DNA of 43,701 nucleotides from Chitinophagaceae bacterium (GCA_947458275.1 CANGYR010000018.1:1-43701); one strand, 5' to 3'; shown: positions 33,911 to 43,355, counted from the first letter of the stretch. Notes: generated by a model from the letters alone, not told the origin. Translations and numbers: made by a program.

Positions 33911-34822
33911 ATGAAAAAGTTACAAAGTCTTTTCCTGATTCTTGCATTGGGAACATTTATTGCCACCACGTCATCCTGCAAAAAAGATGATCCTGCTCCA
34001 ACACCTAAAACCATTACGGATATTGTAAGTACAGACGCTAATTTCAGCATACTGAAAGCGGCTGTTGTAAAAGCCGGCCTTGCTTCTACTTTATCAACCG
34101 GTTCCCTGACTGTATTTGCTCCTGACAATGCGGCTTTCGCTGCCAGTGGAATAACTGAAGCGACTGTTAATTCTCTGTCGGCTGCTGATCTGGGAGACTT
34201 ATTGAAATACCATGTATTAGGTTCAAAAGTAAATGCTTCCGGTGTTCCTGCCAAAGGTTCGGTAGCTACCTTACTTGGATTAAAAATTTATACTACAAGC
34301 AATACCAGCGGAGTATATATCAACGGTATCAAAGTAAAAACAGCTGATGTGGCTGCGTCTAACGGTGTAATTCACGTAATTTCAAAAGTTTTAACTCCAC
34401 CAACTAAAACAATTGCTGAATTGGTTTCTTCTAATTCAGATTTATCCTTATTATTGGCTGGTGTGTCTAAAGCGGGTTTAGTTGGTGCGGTATCAGATGT
34501 AAATGCTAACCTTACTGTATTTGCACCCACGAATGCCGCTTTCGCAACATCCGGAATCGATCAAGCTGCTATCGATGGTATTCCTGCAAATGTTCTTGCC
34601 TCAATTGTCAAAGCTCACGTACTTGGAAGTAGAGAATTTTCCAGTGATTTGAAAGCAGGAGAGGTTGCTACAATTGAATCCGGAGCTTCTCTGGTTGTGA
34701 GTCTCAATCCAGCTTCAGTGTTATTGAAAGGAAGTGCAAAACCTGCATCTAAAATAACCGCTACTGACATTATTGCAACCAATGGTGTTGTACATTTGAT
34801 TGACAGAGTTATTCTTCCGTAA
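33911..34822 (+). CDS. Lipoprotein with two fasciclin (FAS1) domains
   Basis: A 303-residue lipoprotein: the signal peptide ends in TSSC (Cys23), followed by KKD. Two FAS1 domains (about 35-165 and 170-303) each contain the conserved LTVFAPDNAAF / LTVFAPTNAAF H1 motif and the H2-like NGVIHVI / NGVVHLID motif, with YHVLGS / AHVLGS between them. FAS1 proteins mediate adhesion, for instance to polysaccharides or other cells. It is probably on the cell surface. It has its own gene-free leader of about 200 bases and a terminator. Confidence 0.92.
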   Translation: MKKLQSLFLILALGTFIATTSSCKKDDPAPTPKTITDIVSTDANFSILKAAVVKAGLASTLSTGSLTVFAPDNAAFAASGITEATVNSLSAADLGDLLKYHVLGSKVNASGVPAKGSVATLLGLKIYTTSNTSGVYINGIKVKTADVAASNGVIHVISKVLTPPTKTIAELVSSNSDLSLLLAGVSKAGLVGAVSDVNANLTVFAPTNAAFATSGIDQAAIDGIPANVLASIVKAHVLGSREFSSDLKAGEVATIESGASLVVSLNPASVLLKGSAKPASKITATDIIATNGVVHLIDRVILP

Positions 34823-34842
34823 TAATTGATTTAATCATTATC

Positions 34843-34875
34843 AAAGGGTATCGGTTTAACCGGTACCTTTTTTTA
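34843..34875 (+). terminator. Intrinsic terminator of the FAS1 gene
   Basis: AAAGGGTA-CGGTT and AACCG-TACCTTT pair across a short loop, with a mismatch, followed by TTTTTTATT. The stem ends 20 bases after the stop codon. Confidence 0.7.
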
Positions 34876-34884
34876 TTAAAAACA

Positions 34885-35847
34885 TCACCAACTCATCCCA
34901 ATCCTGATTCCTCCCCATCGATGGTATTTTCCTGTATTGAATTCCTTGGTGAGTATGGACTGGCAATATTCTAAATAAATTTTTTTAATGGTCATTACTA
35001 TCCCATAATCACCCTGAGCGGTGAATCGTTTTATTTGGTCTGCTGAAATAATATAAGGGCTTTTTGTATCAAACATGCCTCCCTGTAAGGTTGCATCGTA
35101 TATAACGAGTGCAGGCTGACATCTTCCATACAAATGCCATCTAAATTTTTTCTTTACATGGCTTATGCTTTCGTAAGGATTATTGAACTTTCCTATCATA
35201 AAATTTAGTCCTGTTTTTATTTTGTTGGTATGTGTTCCTGCTGTTATTTCAGTGCATGCATTCAGCAGAAAATTATTTCTGTTTGCCCAAATTCTTTTCT
35301 CATAATTTATCTGATAGTTAAGAATGATATCATTCCGGATTTGATTGTCCCATCCTTCCGGTAATAAATTGTTCAGCCATCTGTGTACACTGGTTTGGGT
35401 TTCTTTTCCGCCCGCACCCTGTCCGATAATTCCAAGCGTAATGATTGATGTAATCATTCTTTTTCTTATCGTGTCTGTTGATGTAATGAAATTACTCAAT
35501 GTAATATTGCCACAAAAAGGCCGGTCGCCGTATAATATAGTTTGAGTTAAAAAATCAGTTGGCGTATAGTAAAAAGCTGAAAAAGCTATTCCATATCTAC
35601 ATTCGCTTACCTTTGATTTTATTAGCAAATGATTTAAAGGAGATTTTTTTAAAATTGGATGAAGAAATTCCAACGTAAGCCCATCTGAATAGTATCTGTC
35701 TGTTTGGGTAAAATAGTCGTTATCAAAATGTAAACGGAGGAGTTTGTTTTCATGAGATTTGAATGTTGAAGTATAGTCTATTACCTGCGCAAAAGATTTA
35801 TCTTTAAAGATAGAAAAGCAAACAAGTATAATAACAATACGCCACAT
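34885..35847 (-). CDS. LpxR-like lipid A 3-O-deacylase (DUF2219 family)
   Basis: A 320-residue outer membrane beta barrel with a signal peptide (MWRIVIILVCFSIFKDKSFA). The family hallmark FDNDYFTQTDRYYSDG (41-56) holds Asn43, Asp44, Thr49 and Asp50, and a YGDRPFCG block lies at 106-113. The segment SVHRWLNNLLPEGWDNQ (about 156-172) carries the His of the catalytic region. LpxR removes the 3'-acyloxyacyl chain of lipid A and so changes surface charge and immune recognition. It is placed singly between the FAS1 gene and a small unknown gene. Confidence 0.8.
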   Translation of the reverse strand: MWRIVIILVCFSIFKDKSFAQVIDYTSTFKSHENKLLRLHFDNDYFTQTDRYYSDGLTLEFLHPILKKSPLNHLLIKSKVSECRYGIAFSAFYYTPTDFLTQTILYGDRPFCGNITLSNFITSTDTIRKRMITSIITLGIIGQGAGGKETQTSVHRWLNNLLPEGWDNQIRNDIILNYQINYEKRIWANRNNFLLNACTEITAGTHTNKIKTGLNFMIGKFNNPYESISHVKKKFRWHLYGRCQPALVIYDATLQGGMFDTKSPYIISADQIKRFTAQGDYGIVMTIKKIYLEYCQSILTKEFNTGKYHRWGGIRIGMSW

Positions 35848-35933
35848 TTCAATTTTATTTTCCTCATATTAATAATCTTTGGTTCTATATTTTTCCGGTA
35901 TTTAACTAATCAGCATCTGTTTTTTGATATCAT

Positions 35934-36332
35934 TTATTCAAAACTTTCGTCGTAATCCACCACAATGAATTCATCAGATGAATTTCTTCCGAGAATATTC
36001 AGGTCTTTAATACTGATATTATCCAGTCCGGTTGTTTGTTCCCAGCTGTCTTTTTCTTTTTTGAATATCTGTACAGATAGACCTATTCTTTCCTGAAATT
36101 CTTTTTCTATGTCCTTTACTTTATTCCAGGGTTTGATTTCAAGCAGCGTGGAGATATGTGTCTTTTTGATTTCCCCAATCGTTTTATAAGGATCAATCAA
36201 ATTGGTATATTCTGACGATTCATAAATTTCATGATGACCTTTATAAAAACAAATAGACAAGTAGGGATAAAAATTGGAGAAAGTTTGCTGAATGTCTATC
36301 AAACGGGTATTATCATTTATTTCCAGATGCAT
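35934..36332 (-). CDS. Small conserved protein of unknown function
   Basis: A 132-residue soluble acidic protein. The opening IDIQQTFSNFYPYLSICFYKGHH and the block TLLEIKPWNKVKDIEKEFQERIGLSVQIFKKEKDSWEQTT are familiar from many Bacteroidota hypothetical proteins, and the end IVVDYDESFE is typical. It resembles a ubiquitin-like or ferredoxin-like fold by strand pattern, but I have no name. It lies 75 bases after the psuG stop and is probably not part of that operon. Confidence 0.6.
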   Translation of the reverse strand: MHLEINDNTRLIDIQQTFSNFYPYLSICFYKGHHEIYESSEYTNLIDPYKTIGEIKKTHISTLLEIKPWNKVKDIEKEFQERIGLSVQIFKKEKDSWEQTTGLDNISIKDLNILGRNSSDEFIVVDYDESFE

Positions 36333-36407
36333 TTTTTATTGCAATCTAAAACAGATGACTGCTGATGTAAATGATGTAGATAGGTAAGGGAACTGATGGA
36401 AAAAATA

Positions 36408-37313
36408 TTAATTCATTGCTGCAGCGATTCTCGCCCCCAGTGCGGCATTATTGAGAATGAGTGCGATATTGGCATCCAGACTTTCTCCTTTGGTATGATT
36501 GGCAATATATTTCAGTAAGAAAGGAGTAACATTTTTTCCCGTTATATTTTGTTGATGTGCTTCTGTGAGTGCTTCCTGAATATACTTCTCCATCAGTTCA
36601 GAAGAAACTTCCTGGCCAGCAGGAACAGGATTGGCAATCAATACACTTCCATTCAGGCCCAGTGACCATTTTGTTTTTAACATTGCAGCGATTTCATTTG
36701 GTTGGTCTAATCTCAAAGGAGAATTGAAACCGCTTTTGGATGAATAGAAACTGGGAAATTCATCTTGTCCGACAGTGACTACTGCAATTCCTAAAGTCTC
36801 GAGGTATTCAAGTGTCAGACCGATATCCAAAATAGATTTTACACCGGCGGACACAACAGCCACATTGGTAGTGGCCATTTCGGTGAGATCTGCGGAGATA
36901 TCCATACTTTTTTCCGCTCCTCTGTGCACGCCACCAATACCTCCGGTAACAAATATTTTAATACCCGCCATGGCAGCAATGCGCATGGTAGCCGCTACTG
37001 TAGTAGCGCCGTATAATTTTTTTGTAACCACATAAGCCATATCGCGGATGCTTACTTTCCAAACATCCGATGCTTTTCCAAACAATTCTATCTGTTCGGC
37101 GGATAACCCCACCAAACATTTTCCGTCCATGATGGCAATAGTAGCGGGTACAGCGCCGTTGTCTCTTACCATTTTCTCAACAGCTAAAGCGGTCTCCACG
37201 TTTTTCGGGTAGGGCATACCGTGAGAGATAATGGTGGACTCCAATGCCACAACAGGTCTGCCTTCTTTCAGTGCTTTTTGCACTTCGGGATGTATCACTA
37301 AATAATCATTCAT
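36408..37313 (-). CDS. psuG: Pseudouridine-5'-phosphate glycosidase PsuG
   Basis: A 301-residue cytoplasmic lyase that splits pseudouridine 5'-phosphate into uracil and ribose 5-phosphate, breaking the C-C glycosidic bond. Conserved residues are Glu25 in VALESTIISHG, Lys86 in VWKVSIRD, Asp142 in SADLTE and Lys159 in SAGVKSILD, matching the E. coli active-site set by spacing. It is the last gene of a four-gene minus-strand operon and shares one base (37313) with psuK upstream. Confidence 0.93.
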   Translation of the reverse strand: MNDYLVIHPEVQKALKEGRPVVALESTIISHGMPYPKNVETALAVEKMVRDNGAVPATIAIMDGKCLVGLSAEQIELFGKASDVWKVSIRDMAYVVTKKLYGATTVAATMRIAAMAGIKIFVTGGIGGVHRGAEKSMDISADLTEMATTNVAVVSAGVKSILDIGLTLEYLETLGIAVVTVGQDEFPSFYSSKSGFNSPLRLDQPNEIAAMLKTKWSLGLNGSVLIANPVPAGQEVSSELMEKYIQEALTEAHQQNITGKNVTPFLLKYIANHTKGESLDANIALILNNAALGARIAAAMN

Positions 37314-38242
37314 TATTCTTCGTAGTATTTGGATACCAGGGTTAATAATTTTTCCTGATTGAGGTGAGTAGCAATGGCGCCATTTACCTGCAGTATTTCT
37401 GCGGATAATGTATGAGCGGTGCGTAAACTATTAAGATTGTCTTTTCCGAAATATTTTGATAAGATAAATCCGCTGACTGATCCGTCGCCTGCGCCGGTGC
37501 AGTCCACTACGGTAGCGTTGGGCGCATTGAGTTGCAAGGTCTCCGTTTTTTTATACAGTGCAGATCCTTCGCGGCCTTTGTGCAGCCATATATATTGAAT
37601 CCCTTTATCCAGCAATTCTTTAATCTGCGCATCTGTTGTGGTTGCCTCTTTACTGCATAAAGCAGGGAGCTCATCTTCATTGGGCGTAATCAGATAAAGA
37701 CCTTTAAAATTCGCTTCGGCAATTTTTCTCGCCGGCGGAACTGATACGGGTTCGATGATCATTTTTATTCCATGCTCATTGGCAAATTGAATCAGCCAAT
37801 TAATGGTATCTAAATTAATATTTGCATCTGCCAGGATAAAAGCTGCTGTTGACAGCAACTCTTTGTGTTTTTCCAGATATGCCGGAGTAAGCAAATGCAG
37901 CGGACAGTTGGTAAGCAGGGCGGTAAACATACTGCCGTCAGGATTGATGATGGCAGTATATTTTCCGGTAGACAGTTCGTTGCTGGTGATAGAGGCATCC
38001 AGTTTCATTCCGGCATCTGTGCATACTTTTTTTACCCAGTTACCATCGGCATCATTGCCGAAAACGGAAATCAACTGAACGGGTATTTCCAGCAGAGAAA
38101 GCTGATGGGCAATATTTCGGCCAACGCCGCCAGCGGTGCGGGTTACGGTAACATCATTGGTGGTATGCATGAGCATTTCTTCTTTGGCGTGGAAGAGGTC
38201 ATCTACCAATGCTGCTCCGATACAAATAACAGGTTTTGACAT
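37313..38242 (-). CDS. psuK: Pseudouridine kinase (PfkB family) PsuK
   Basis: A 309-residue PfkB-type sugar kinase. It has the N-terminal GGVGRNIAHQLS substrate-binding block and the C-terminal DCTGAGDGSVSGF anion hole with the catalytic Asp. Its position directly upstream of psuG (1-base overlap) and its PsuK-like N terminus identify the substrate as pseudouridine, phosphorylated to feed PsuG. The family also contains ribokinase-like kinases, so the assignment relies partly on context. Confidence 0.88.
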   Translation of the reverse strand: MSKPVICIGAALVDDLFHAKEEMLMHTTNDVTVTRTAGGVGRNIAHQLSLLEIPVQLISVFGNDADGNWVKKVCTDAGMKLDASITSNELSTGKYTAIINPDGSMFTALLTNCPLHLLTPAYLEKHKELLSTAAFILADANINLDTINWLIQFANEHGIKMIIEPVSVPPARKIAEANFKGLYLITPNEDELPALCSKEATTTDAQIKELLDKGIQYIWLHKGREGSALYKKTETLQLNAPNATVVDCTGAGDGSVSGFILSKYFGKDNLNSLRTAHTLSAEILQVNGAIATHLNQEKLLTLVSKYYEE

Positions 38243-38251
38243 TCGCCAAAA

Positions 38252-39094
38252 TTAAGGAAATGAGCGGGTAAACTTTTCTTTAAGTTGATGCAACATGAAA
38301 ATATTATTATCCCAAACGTTACTTAGTGGTTTTTGTGTATATGGTTCCACGGGCATGTAAGGAACCGGTCCGAATTCCGGAGTGAAAGTCAACAAACTCG
38401 TACCTTTTTTGTGGTGATATTCCGCGATTTGTTGCCACCAGCCCATAAAGCGCTGAAGATGAGGCTGCCACTCGGGCGCAGCGGGATTATTTACCTGAGG
38501 GCCTTGTTCGAAGCCGACTCTGGCATGCACGTGCCCAACATGAGGAATAATTTTATGGATGATTTCTTCCTGATCTTCCAGCATACTTTCGGACACTGTA
38601 CAAAAATGAGAGAAATCTCCAACTAGTTCAAGTTCGGGAAATTTTTCGAGGTAGGGCAACAATGATGCTGCGTGAAATGAAAATCTTCCTCTGTGGGTTT
38701 CATGTAAAATACGGACACCTCTTTTTTTACTGAAATTCAGCAAGGCCTCTATCACCCTGCAGTTGTCGTCAAACGAAAAATGATCTTTACCTGTGTGAGA
38801 ATTAATGAATAAAGGGTTCAACTCAGCGATGGATTCCAGTCTTTGCTCCATTTTCTGAATATAGCTTTCTGCTGATTCAACAACGGGAAAGACTATCTGC
38901 ATCGCAATGAGATAGAAATCGGGATTTTTTAATCTTATTGCTGTAATCGCATCAATAAAATCATTGGTTAGTTTATCAGGTGGCTGAAGAAATAATTCCA
39001 CTCCATTGTAACCGGATTCATAAACATTTTCAATGAATTCTTTTGGAGTAAAATGATCATTTCCCCAATAAGAGCAACTGTATTTTATTTGCAT
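38252..39094 (-). CDS. Sugar phosphate isomerase/epimerase-like TIM barrel protein
   Basis: A 280-residue xylose-isomerase-like TIM barrel. Candidate metal ligands are Glu in LHETHRGRFSFH, Asp in VGDFSHF, His in HVHARVGF and Glu in TPEFGPVPY. Family members isomerise or epimerise sugars, and some open or cleave them. The gene is 9 bases from psuK and 9 from the PhyH gene, so it belongs to the operon. Its substrate could be a ribose derivative released from, or leading to, a C-nucleoside; this is inference only. Confidence 0.8.
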   Translation of the reverse strand: MQIKYSCSYWGNDHFTPKEFIENVYESGYNGVELFLQPPDKLTNDFIDAITAIRLKNPDFYLIAMQIVFPVVESAESYIQKMEQRLESIAELNPLFINSHTGKDHFSFDDNCRVIEALLNFSKKRGVRILHETHRGRFSFHAASLLPYLEKFPELELVGDFSHFCTVSESMLEDQEEIIHKIIPHVGHVHARVGFEQGPQVNNPAAPEWQPHLQRFMGWWQQIAEYHHKKGTSLLTFTPEFGPVPYMPVEPYTQKPLSNVWDNNIFMLHQLKEKFTRSFP

Positions 39095-39103
39095 TATAAT
39101 TTT

Positions 39104-39931
39104 TTAATTAAATCCTTTTAAGTCAGACATGTTGCGTTGGAGCCAGTTTTGTTTAGGATAATCTGCTTTTCTGTCGATAGTATGAATGGCATAGGCCTGT
39201 CGTGATTTCCCGCTGGTATTAGGCAGACTGTAATGCGGAAGCAGTCCGTGTAAAACAATACAGGTTCCTTTCTTTACTTCAAGGGGAATCATGCCTTCCA
39301 TCGAATAAGGTTCATCATTCAGCATGTGCATTTCCGTTCCGCCATCTTCTTTTTTTCTGAACCAGGAACGAAGTGTGGTTTGGTGTCCTCCGGTTTTTGC
39401 CCAAAGGCAGCCGTTTTCTGTGGTGGCATCTTCCAGCGCAAACCAAAATCCGATGCAGGAATTAGGCTCGGTGTATAAAAAAGTTGAATCCTGGTGTAGA
39501 TCTACCACACCGCCAATTTTTGCATGCTTAAGAATGTGCATACTTTGAATGATAACGAATTCATCTAATCCCAGTTCAGCAGAAAGTTTTTTTAATTGTG
39601 GTGAGCGAGAGAAATCATTAAACACCGGATCGAGATCATGCAAGCCGTGACCGATTTTATTTAATGAATGAAACAGGGAGTTTTTCAATTTTCCATCATT
39701 ATCAAAAGCATCTTTTTCAAAGAAGAAAGAAATTTTATCGCCAGACTCCAAGAAATAATCATCGCTGGTTTTGGTTTGTTCGGTTGTCTGAAACACAGAT
39801 GCGTGTCCTTTATAATCGTATTGTTCTGCAAGCTCCATTCCGCGTTTCATCAACGCATCACATTGTTCAGGCGTGTTGAAATTTTCCAGGATTAAATATC
39901 CTTGTTGTTGGAATAGTGCTTTGTTATCCAT
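39104..39931 (-). CDS. Phytanoyl-CoA dioxygenase (PhyH) family protein
   Basis: A 275-residue Fe(II)/2-oxoglutarate dioxygenase: iron ligands His146 and Asp148 in DLHQDST and one of His228 or His233 (VLHGLLPHYSLPNTSGKSR), with Arg244 for 2-oxoglutarate. It is close in layout to PHYHD1-like proteins and carries no CoA-specific insert. As the first gene of the psuK/psuG operon it may act on a modified nucleoside or its breakdown product. No dioxygenase is part of the known pseudouridine route, so this is noteworthy. Confidence 0.8.
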   Translation of the reverse strand: MDNKALFQQQGYLILENFNTPEQCDALMKRGMELAEQYDYKGHASVFQTTEQTKTSDDYFLESGDKISFFFEKDAFDNDGKLKNSLFHSLNKIGHGLHDLDPVFNDFSRSPQLKKLSAELGLDEFVIIQSMHILKHAKIGGVVDLHQDSTFLYTEPNSCIGFWFALEDATTENGCLWAKTGGHQTTLRSWFRKKEDGGTEMHMLNDEPYSMEGMIPLEVKKGTCIVLHGLLPHYSLPNTSGKSRQAYAIHTIDRKADYPKQNWLQRNMSDLKGFN

Positions 39932-39970
39932 AAAGAATAATTTTTTGTAACCTCATCTATTTTTAGTTGA

Positions 39971-40047
39971 GCGGTTTAGGGGTTTAGGTGGTTTAGGTTT
40001 TGTCGTTGATTTTTCTAAACATCTAAACTCCTAAACATTTAAACGTT
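39971..40047. repeat. TTTAG-array inverted repeat 1
   Basis: Left arm with three GTTTAGG units (39973-39998), right arm with CTAAAC units (40015-40041) and AAACGTTA. The two arms are complementary with gaps. It lies between the PhyH gene and the PNPOx gene. Two related elements follow within 3.5 kb. Confidence 0.55.
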
Positions 40048-40150
40048 ATTTCACATGGAAGTTATGTTTTTTCGTCTGAATATTTATTCGGGAAGCTGAT
40101 TTTTATTAATATTGAGCTACATATTCGTTTTAAAATAAATAGACAATACA

Positions 40151-40768
40151 ATGATTTCTTTTGAGACCGAACAGACGGATGATTTGAATTTTGTGGAAGA
40201 ATTATGTTGGAAGCTCTTGGCCTACGGAGCGAGCAACAGAAAGAGCCCTATGCGCAATGTGGTTATAGGCAGTGCGGTTGATGGAAAAGCGTATATGCAG
40301 ACAGTCACATTAAGGAGGGTGGAAGTTGCGGAGAGAAAAGTGTTTTTTCATACAGACATCAGAAGTGAAAAAATCAAAGTTATTGCTCAATCGGGTCATC
40401 TTTCCTGGCTAGCACATGATTCGGAAAATAGGTCGCAGGTAAGGCTTTATGGGAAAACAGTTATACATCACCGTGATGCTTTATGTGCAGAGCGCTGGAA
40501 AAATACAAAACACCCCAGCAGAAGAGCGTATCTATTGCCCGAAGGGCCGGGAGTAAAAATTGAAGGCAGCGAACCCTATACGAATCCTTATTTTGAAAAT
40601 TTTGATTATACTGATGAAGAGAGTGAGGCGGGCTTTGAGAACTTTGTGGTTGTTGAAACTACTGTTGAATGGATGGATTGGTATTATACCCATAGCAAAG
40701 GGAATCGCAGGGCGAGCTTTGAATATGAAAAGGGGGTGCTGAAAACGGCGGGCTGGTTGTATTCATAA
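40151..40768 (+). CDS. Pyridoxamine 5'-phosphate oxidase-like flavoprotein
   Basis: A 205-residue split-barrel protein: VVIGSAVDGKAYMQTVTLRRVEVAERKVFFHTDIRSEKIKVIA (about 37-79) matches the FMN-binding strands of the PNPOx family (RxVxL block, FHTDxRSxKxxxL). WLAHDSENRSQVRLYGKTVIHH (86-107) follows. The C-terminal signature of PdxH, which binds pyridoxine phosphate, is not clear, so it is a PNPOx-like flavoprotein and perhaps not a true vitamin B6 enzyme. It stands alone, flanked by repeat elements. Confidence 0.75.
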   Translation: MISFETEQTDDLNFVEELCWKLLAYGASNRKSPMRNVVIGSAVDGKAYMQTVTLRRVEVAERKVFFHTDIRSEKIKVIAQSGHLSWLAHDSENRSQVRLYGKTVIHHRDALCAERWKNTKHPSRRAYLLPEGPGVKIEGSEPYTNPYFENFDYTDEESEAGFENFVVVETTVEWMDWYYTHSKGNRRASFEYEKGVLKTAGWLYS

Positions 40769-40774
40769 TGATGT

Positions 40775-40801
40775 TGCCGCTCGTGAGAACACGAGGCGGC
40801 A
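40775..40801. repeat. GCCGC hairpin repeat, copy 1
   Basis: TGCCGC-TCGTG pairs with CACGA-(G)-GCGGCA around AGAA; one G is bulged. It lies 7 bases after the PNPOx gene and may also terminate it. A copy in the other orientation is at 43436-43460. Confidence 0.6.
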
Positions 40802-40818
40802 GTTACTTCGTTTGGGAT

Positions 40819-40896
40819 GTTGAGGAGTTTAGATGGTTTAGATTTTTGAGGATAATCATTTATAAACTAAACTCTTAAACTTCTCAACGTTCTAAA
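40819..40896. repeat. TTTAG-array inverted repeat 2
   Basis: Left arm GTTGAGGAGTTTAGATGGTT (40819-40838), right arm with AACTAAACTCTTAAACTTCT (40865-40884) and a CAACGTTCTAAACG tail. It lies between the PNPOx and TonB-receptor genes, next to the GCCGC hairpin. Confidence 0.55.
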
Positions 40897-40904
40897 CGCA
40901 ACAC

Positions 40905-43355
40905 TTAGAATTCTACAATAAATCCAATCGTCGGTAAAACCGTTCCTTCTCTGTTTTCCAAAATAACAGGTATGGCATTACTTCCATTTTGTTTAACGGC
41001 TTCTCCATTGGTACTAAGAAAATTGGTATTGTCTGCATTTCTTTTGAAAGCAAATTGAGGTATTCCTGCGCTTTTAGATCCGTAGAAATTAGTGATATCC
41101 AAAAACAAATCAAGCGTTAGTCTTCTGTAGTTCCATTTTTTATCAATACGAATGTCACCAGAATGGAATGCCGGAAGTCTTTGTGTATTTATCAAAGCGT
41201 TATTAAAAATACCAGTACCAAGAGTCAGGTAATTGATTCTGCTTTGTTCCAAATCATAAGGAGTGAAAGGTGCCTCGCCCTGGTAGCGGAATTTCAGACC
41301 CAGCTCCCAGTTGCGATTGAATTTATATCCCATAGTAAGACTAACCAGATGTCTGTTGTCCCAGCTTGCAGGAGCAAATACACCTGTTGAAGTGGTAAAT
41401 TCACTGCGATACCAGGTATAACTAAATACACCAAAAAGTCTTTTAGTGAGTTTTTGTTGCGCAAAAAATTCAAATCCGAATGCACGTCCCTTTCCGGTCT
41501 GTTGAATAGGCTCATTCCCGATGGCGCCAAACTCAGTGCCTTTGTTTGCGAGACTGATACCATCATTGATGCTGATGGGATAGTTGCTGTATTGTTTGTA
41601 GAATCCTTCTAATGTGAAACGAGTGGAGTTGCTCGGCAGAAATTCTACTCCAGAAACGTAATGTATGCTGCGGATGTATTTGCCGGGATTAGGTGTATTA
41701 TTTCCGTTTCGTGTATCCGTAAACGCTAGTTGAGTGTAACTTGGCAATCTGTAGTAGACACCATAACTGGCGCTGGCATTCCATTTGTCTGTGATAGCGT
41801 AGCTTACACTGATGCGTGGACTTAATTGATTCAGTAAGTTGTTATCACTGTTTTTCAAAGTATTTGCGTCTGCTCTCAATCCGGCGTTGATAGCCAGTTT
41901 ATTATTGAGTATTCTAGTTCCTGCCTGAACAAAAGCGCCGTATCGGAAGAAATTTGTTCCAATGTTGGCGTTGAATTTAATTTCGTCTTGAAGTACAGTT
42001 CCTGCTCCATCAGTAAGTGCAGGTCGAACGATTTGTGAAAATTTATTATCAAACTCTACAAACTGACCTACCACACCATAGCTCAATTTCCAGTTGTCTA
42101 AATTTTTGGTGACGTCGAAACGTAGTTTGTTTTCGGTTTCGTTGCTACGAATATTTAAGGTGACTTTATTTTCATCTGGGTTTTCGTTGTCTTCATATTT
42201 CTTTGCGCTGTTATCGAGTGTATTTCTGCTGATGGCCAGGTTCCAAAATCCATTGCTTATCAATCTTTTGATGGATGCGCCAATGCTGTAGCTTTTTTGA
42301 TTGATGCTGGGATTGCTGTTAATGGCATAGAGTTTATCCGGCGTGGCTTCTTTTGGTGCTGCGAAGCGGAATTCGTCTATAGCGCCAATACCCAGTACAT
42401 TGAGCGTTGTTTTATTATCTATGCGGGTAGTGGTTTTAAACTGAAAATCCCAATAATTAGGGCGAATAGGAAGGTCTATGGCCTGAAACAGTAATTGCAG
42501 GTAGCTTCTGCGGGCAGATGCAAGGAAAGTAGTTTTTTTACTCAAAGGACCATCGAAAGTAGCGGCCAGTTCGGTAGCGCTCAATCTAACGTTGCCCTGT
42601 ATGCGCTTGTTGTTTCCTGTTTTTTGTTTGAACTGAAAAACACTGCTGAGGGTATTGTCGTAGCGCGCATCAAAAGCGGAGGTGCTGAGTTTTACATCTT
42701 CAATGAAACTAACGTTGAGAATACCCTGCGGACCGCCACCGCTTCCCTGTGTGCTGAAGTGGTTGATGATGGGCACTTCAATTCCGTCAAGATAAAATAC
42801 GTTTTCGCTGGGAGCGCCTCCACGGATGATAATGTCATTACGGAAACTACCTCCGGCAGCTCCGCCGCCGACACCGGGTAGTGATTGAATTACTTTACTG
42901 ATATCAAAATTGCCACCGGGATTGGCCTTAATGTCTTCTGTGGTGAGTCGCTGAACACTCAAAGGATTTTCCAGTGTAGCTGCTCTGACGGAATTACGTT
43001 TGCCGGTCACTATAACTTCTCCCAATTGCTTGGCACCGGGTTCCAGCTCAACTGATAAAGTATTTTCATTACCTGTAGTGATAACGATATTGGTAAGCGT
43101 TTTCTTAGTGTAACCAACGCTACTGAAATTGACGGCATAACTGCCAGGTTTTATATTGCTGATACGGAATGCGCCGGTTGCGTCTGATACGGCGGACTGA
43201 TTCCCGGGTTCTATTACTATAGTGATGCCTGTAAGGGGTTGCTGGCTGTTTTTATCAATGATTGTTCCGCTTATACTGCCGGTGTTTTGTGCAAATGATG
43301 CTGTTCCTGTTAAAGTAATGAAGGTCAGCAGTAAAATAGAATGTAATATTCTCAT
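40905..43355 (-). CDS. TonB-dependent receptor with carboxypeptidase-like N-terminal domain
   Basis: The ATG at 43355 (MRILHSILLLTFITLTGTASFAQ) starts a signal peptide; the longer frame upstream from 43505 overlaps repeats. The 816-residue product has a CarboxypepD_reg-like domain (about 25-105: GSISGTIIDKNSQQPLTGITI), a plug domain (about 110-230, with SLPGVGG and IIIRGGAPSENVFYLDG), and a beta barrel ending in FIVEF. It is shorter than SusC, and no SusD gene is next to it, so it is more likely an ion, siderophore or small-molecule receptor than a polysaccharide-uptake component. Confidence 0.9.
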   Translation of the reverse strand: MRILHSILLLTFITLTGTASFAQNTGSISGTIIDKNSQQPLTGITIVIEPGNQSAVSDATGAFRISNIKPGSYAVNFSSVGYTKKTLTNIVITTGNENTLSVELEPGAKQLGEVIVTGKRNSVRAATLENPLSVQRLTTEDIKANPGGNFDISKVIQSLPGVGGGAAGGSFRNDIIIRGGAPSENVFYLDGIEVPIINHFSTQGSGGGPQGILNVSFIEDVKLSTSAFDARYDNTLSSVFQFKQKTGNNKRIQGNVRLSATELAATFDGPLSKKTTFLASARRSYLQLLFQAIDLPIRPNYWDFQFKTTTRIDNKTTLNVLGIGAIDEFRFAAPKEATPDKLYAINSNPSINQKSYSIGASIKRLISNGFWNLAISRNTLDNSAKKYEDNENPDENKVTLNIRSNETENKLRFDVTKNLDNWKLSYGVVGQFVEFDNKFSQIVRPALTDGAGTVLQDEIKFNANIGTNFFRYGAFVQAGTRILNNKLAINAGLRADANTLKNSDNNLLNQLSPRISVSYAITDKWNASASYGVYYRLPSYTQLAFTDTRNGNNTPNPGKYIRSIHYVSGVEFLPSNSTRFTLEGFYKQYSNYPISINDGISLANKGTEFGAIGNEPIQQTGKGRAFGFEFFAQQKLTKRLFGVFSYTWYRSEFTTSTGVFAPASWDNRHLVSLTMGYKFNRNWELGLKFRYQGEAPFTPYDLEQSRINYLTLGTGIFNNALINTQRLPAFHSGDIRIDKKWNYRRLTLDLFLDITNFYGSKSAGIPQFAFKRNADNTNFLSTNGEAVKQNGSNAIPVILENREGTVLPTIGFIVEF

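Noticed and set aside
40905..43355. SusC of a polysaccharide utilisation locus
   Set aside because: The protein is too short, and there is no SusD gene nor any glycosidase next to it.
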